Shown: one piece after another, positions 23,230 to 24,136 of the stretch
How positions within the stretch are numbered: position 1 is the stretch's first letter
Layout of the letters: the number at the start of each line of letters is the position of its first letter
NCBI GenBank assembly: GCA_904398675.1
Contig: CAJFPI010000147.1
Span: forward strand, 1 to 24,136
Direction of reading: 5' to 3'
From: an uncultured Oscillospiraceae bacterium
Lineage (GTDB): Bacteria; Bacillota; Clostridia; Oscillospirales; Oscillospiraceae
Length of the DNA stretch: 24,136 nucleotides
Made by a program: the position numbers and the translations under genes
The notes under the pieces: model-generated
Database searches by the model: none
The model's input: the letters and a program-made list of their open reading frames with translations, nothing else
What the model was told of the DNA's origin: nothing

Positions 23230-23239
23230 TGGGGCGGGG

Positions 23240-24136
23240 TCATCTTTTCTCACGCTTGCGCGAGAGATGGATCTCCAGCCTCTCCTTCATATTCTCCGGG
23301 ATTTCCCTTGCCACGGGACAGCGCTTGGCGTCGGCCATGTTCTCAAGAAAGATGCCGATAAAATGGATATCATCCAGCAGCTGTCCATATTGCATGACCT
23401 CCATCGTGTCGTAGCGATTGTGGATCGTGGCAATATTACGGGGTGCGATCCGGGCGAAGGACATCGCCGGGATCCCTTGATCCGCAAAAGAAGTGGAATC
23501 GCTGGAATATACATCCTGGCGCGCGCTCATATCCATGCCCTCTATGCTCGCCAGATACTCCACATAGTGGACCAGCTTTTCCTCTGTTGTGCAGCACGCG
23601 ATGAATTTTCCCATGGCGCACCCGATCATATCCAGGTTTACATTGAAAATAATGCGGTCCAGCTCCTCCATATGGGCGGCTGCATATGCCTTTGAACCCA
23701 GCAGCCCCCGCTCCTCCGAGCCGCACCATATAAAGCGCAGGGAGTAGCGATGCGGCTGCCTGGAAAACTTTTCTGCCAGTGCCAGCAGGCCGACGCATCC
23801 GGACATGTTATCATAAGCGCCCTGTGAGAGATGGGTTGAATCATAATGTGCCGTGATGACAATGGTTTCCGGGACCTGACCGGGCAAATCCAAAATCACA
23901 TTATGGGATGTACCGCCGGTTTCCTCCTGATCTAGCACGATTTTTGCCGTTTTTGCGCCGGATCGGACCAGTTCAACGGCTGTTTTTGCGTTAATATTCA
24001 TGCCTGGTATTTTTTTGCCGTTGCTTACATGGGGCCGCAGCTCCCGCCGGTCGATATCCTGATCGGTATAGTTGACGTTGCCGTCATATGTAATAAAGCC
24101 GACGGCCCCATTTTCCAGCAGGTCCTGGTATTTCCA
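23240..24136 (-). CDS. M28-family zinc metallopeptidase (aminopeptidase), N-terminus outside window
   Basis: The frame runs 298 codons from the window edge to TGA 23240-23242. The first 45 residues (GAVGFITYDG...) look like the end of a PA-type inserted domain, so the true start is beyond 24136 and the ATG at 23999-24001 is internal. The M28 co-catalytic zinc set is complete: His in VITAHYDS (fragment residue 97), Asp in AYDNMSG (109), Glu-Glu in CGSEERG (141-142), Asp in NLDMIG (169) and the last His in IHNRYDT. It should remove N-terminal residues from peptides. A signal peptide cannot be judged. It has no evident tie to the mad cluster. Confidence 0.93.
   Translation of the reverse strand, partial: WKYQDLLENGAVGFITYDGNVNYTDQDIDRRELRPHVSNGKKIPGMNINAKTAVELVRSGAKTAKIVLDQEETGGTSHNVILDLPGQVPETIVITAHYDSTHLSQGAYDNMSGCVGLLALAEKFSRQPHRYSLRFIWCGSEERGLLGSKAYAAAHMEELDRIIFNVNLDMIGCAMGKFIACCTTEEKLVHYVEYLASIEGMDMSARQDVYSSDSTSFADQGIPAMSFARIAPRNIATIHNRYDTMEVMQYGQLLDDIHFIGIFLENMADAKRCPVAREIPENMKERLEIHLSRKREKR

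Larger units (their letters stand above)
22940..23239. other. Gene-free spacer after the hutP-like gene
   Basis: These 300 bases hold the hutP terminator (23081-23118) and a weak hairpin at 23194-23229. A stretch at 22950-23070 can be read as protein (HGKETEKPAFGSDRTAIIDM) but has no start or ribosome site. I see no tRNA, repeat array or recognisable gene. Confidence 0.6.

Overview
The window is GC-rich, gene-dense DNA. It most resembles an anaerobic gut Clostridium-class Firmicute (Oscillospiraceae-like). The basis is gene content (a HutP-family protein, biotin-linked Na+ decarboxylase genes, small Firmicute-type membrane proteins), strong AGGAGG ribosome binding sites and TTGACA/TATAAT promoters. 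The taxonomic call is an inference from style, not a computed placement.

Layout. (1) 1-2178, + strand: the end of one half-ABC transporter and a complete second one, a tandem exporter-fold pair of the YbtP/YbtQ/IrtAB kind, closed by a strong bidirectional terminator. (2) 2248-5995, - strand: a metal operon reading HMA-domain protein, AraC-family regulator, a 26-aa membrane peptide, an 87-aa PacL-like/DUF6110-like membrane protein, and a P1B-type ATPase whose CPC motif is replaced by FSC. Its promoter (6122-6150) is followed by two GGTTAG...CTAACC dyads. (3) 6343-8240, + strand: a CPA2-type cation:proton antiporter and a TetR regulator with overlapping stop and start codons, preceded by two copies of a 20-bp dyad that is the likely TetR operator. 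(4) 8380-13267, - strand: a 1533-aa protein of unknown function (three copies of an N-terminal-type domain, a BRCT domain, a 72-aa tandem repeat, one membrane helix) and a 56-aa GTG-start gene upstream. (5) 13549-21759, - strand: a biotin-dependent, Na+-pumping malonate decarboxylase cluster. Its order is small membrane protein, madB, madA, madE, madC, madD, madH, madK, madF, then after an intrinsic terminator madG. From madB to madF this is the order I recall for Malonomonas rubra. (6) 22493-22939, + strand: a divergent HutP-family RNA-binding antiterminator. (7) 23240-24136, - strand: a partial M28-family metallopeptidase.

How the genes work together. MadG and MadK make and attach the phosphoribosyl-dephospho-CoA prosthetic group to the carrier protein MadE, and MadH acetylates its thiol. 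MadA swaps acetyl for malonyl. MadC/MadD move the carboxyl group to biotin on MadF, and MadB decarboxylates carboxybiotin while pumping Na+ out. No recognisable malonate importer lies in the window.

The most interesting signal is regulatory. The mad operon has a clear promoter (22003-22031), a leader of about 240 nt with an intrinsic terminator (21841-21878), and two groups of three NAG triplets at an 8-nt period, the second lying on the terminator's 5' arm. The divergent neighbour is a HutP homologue that keeps all three metal/histidine-binding His residues. Its own Shine-Dalgarno lies inside four NAG triplets at an exact 7-nt period. I propose that a HutP-like protein controls malonate decarboxylation by transcription antitermination and represses its own translation.
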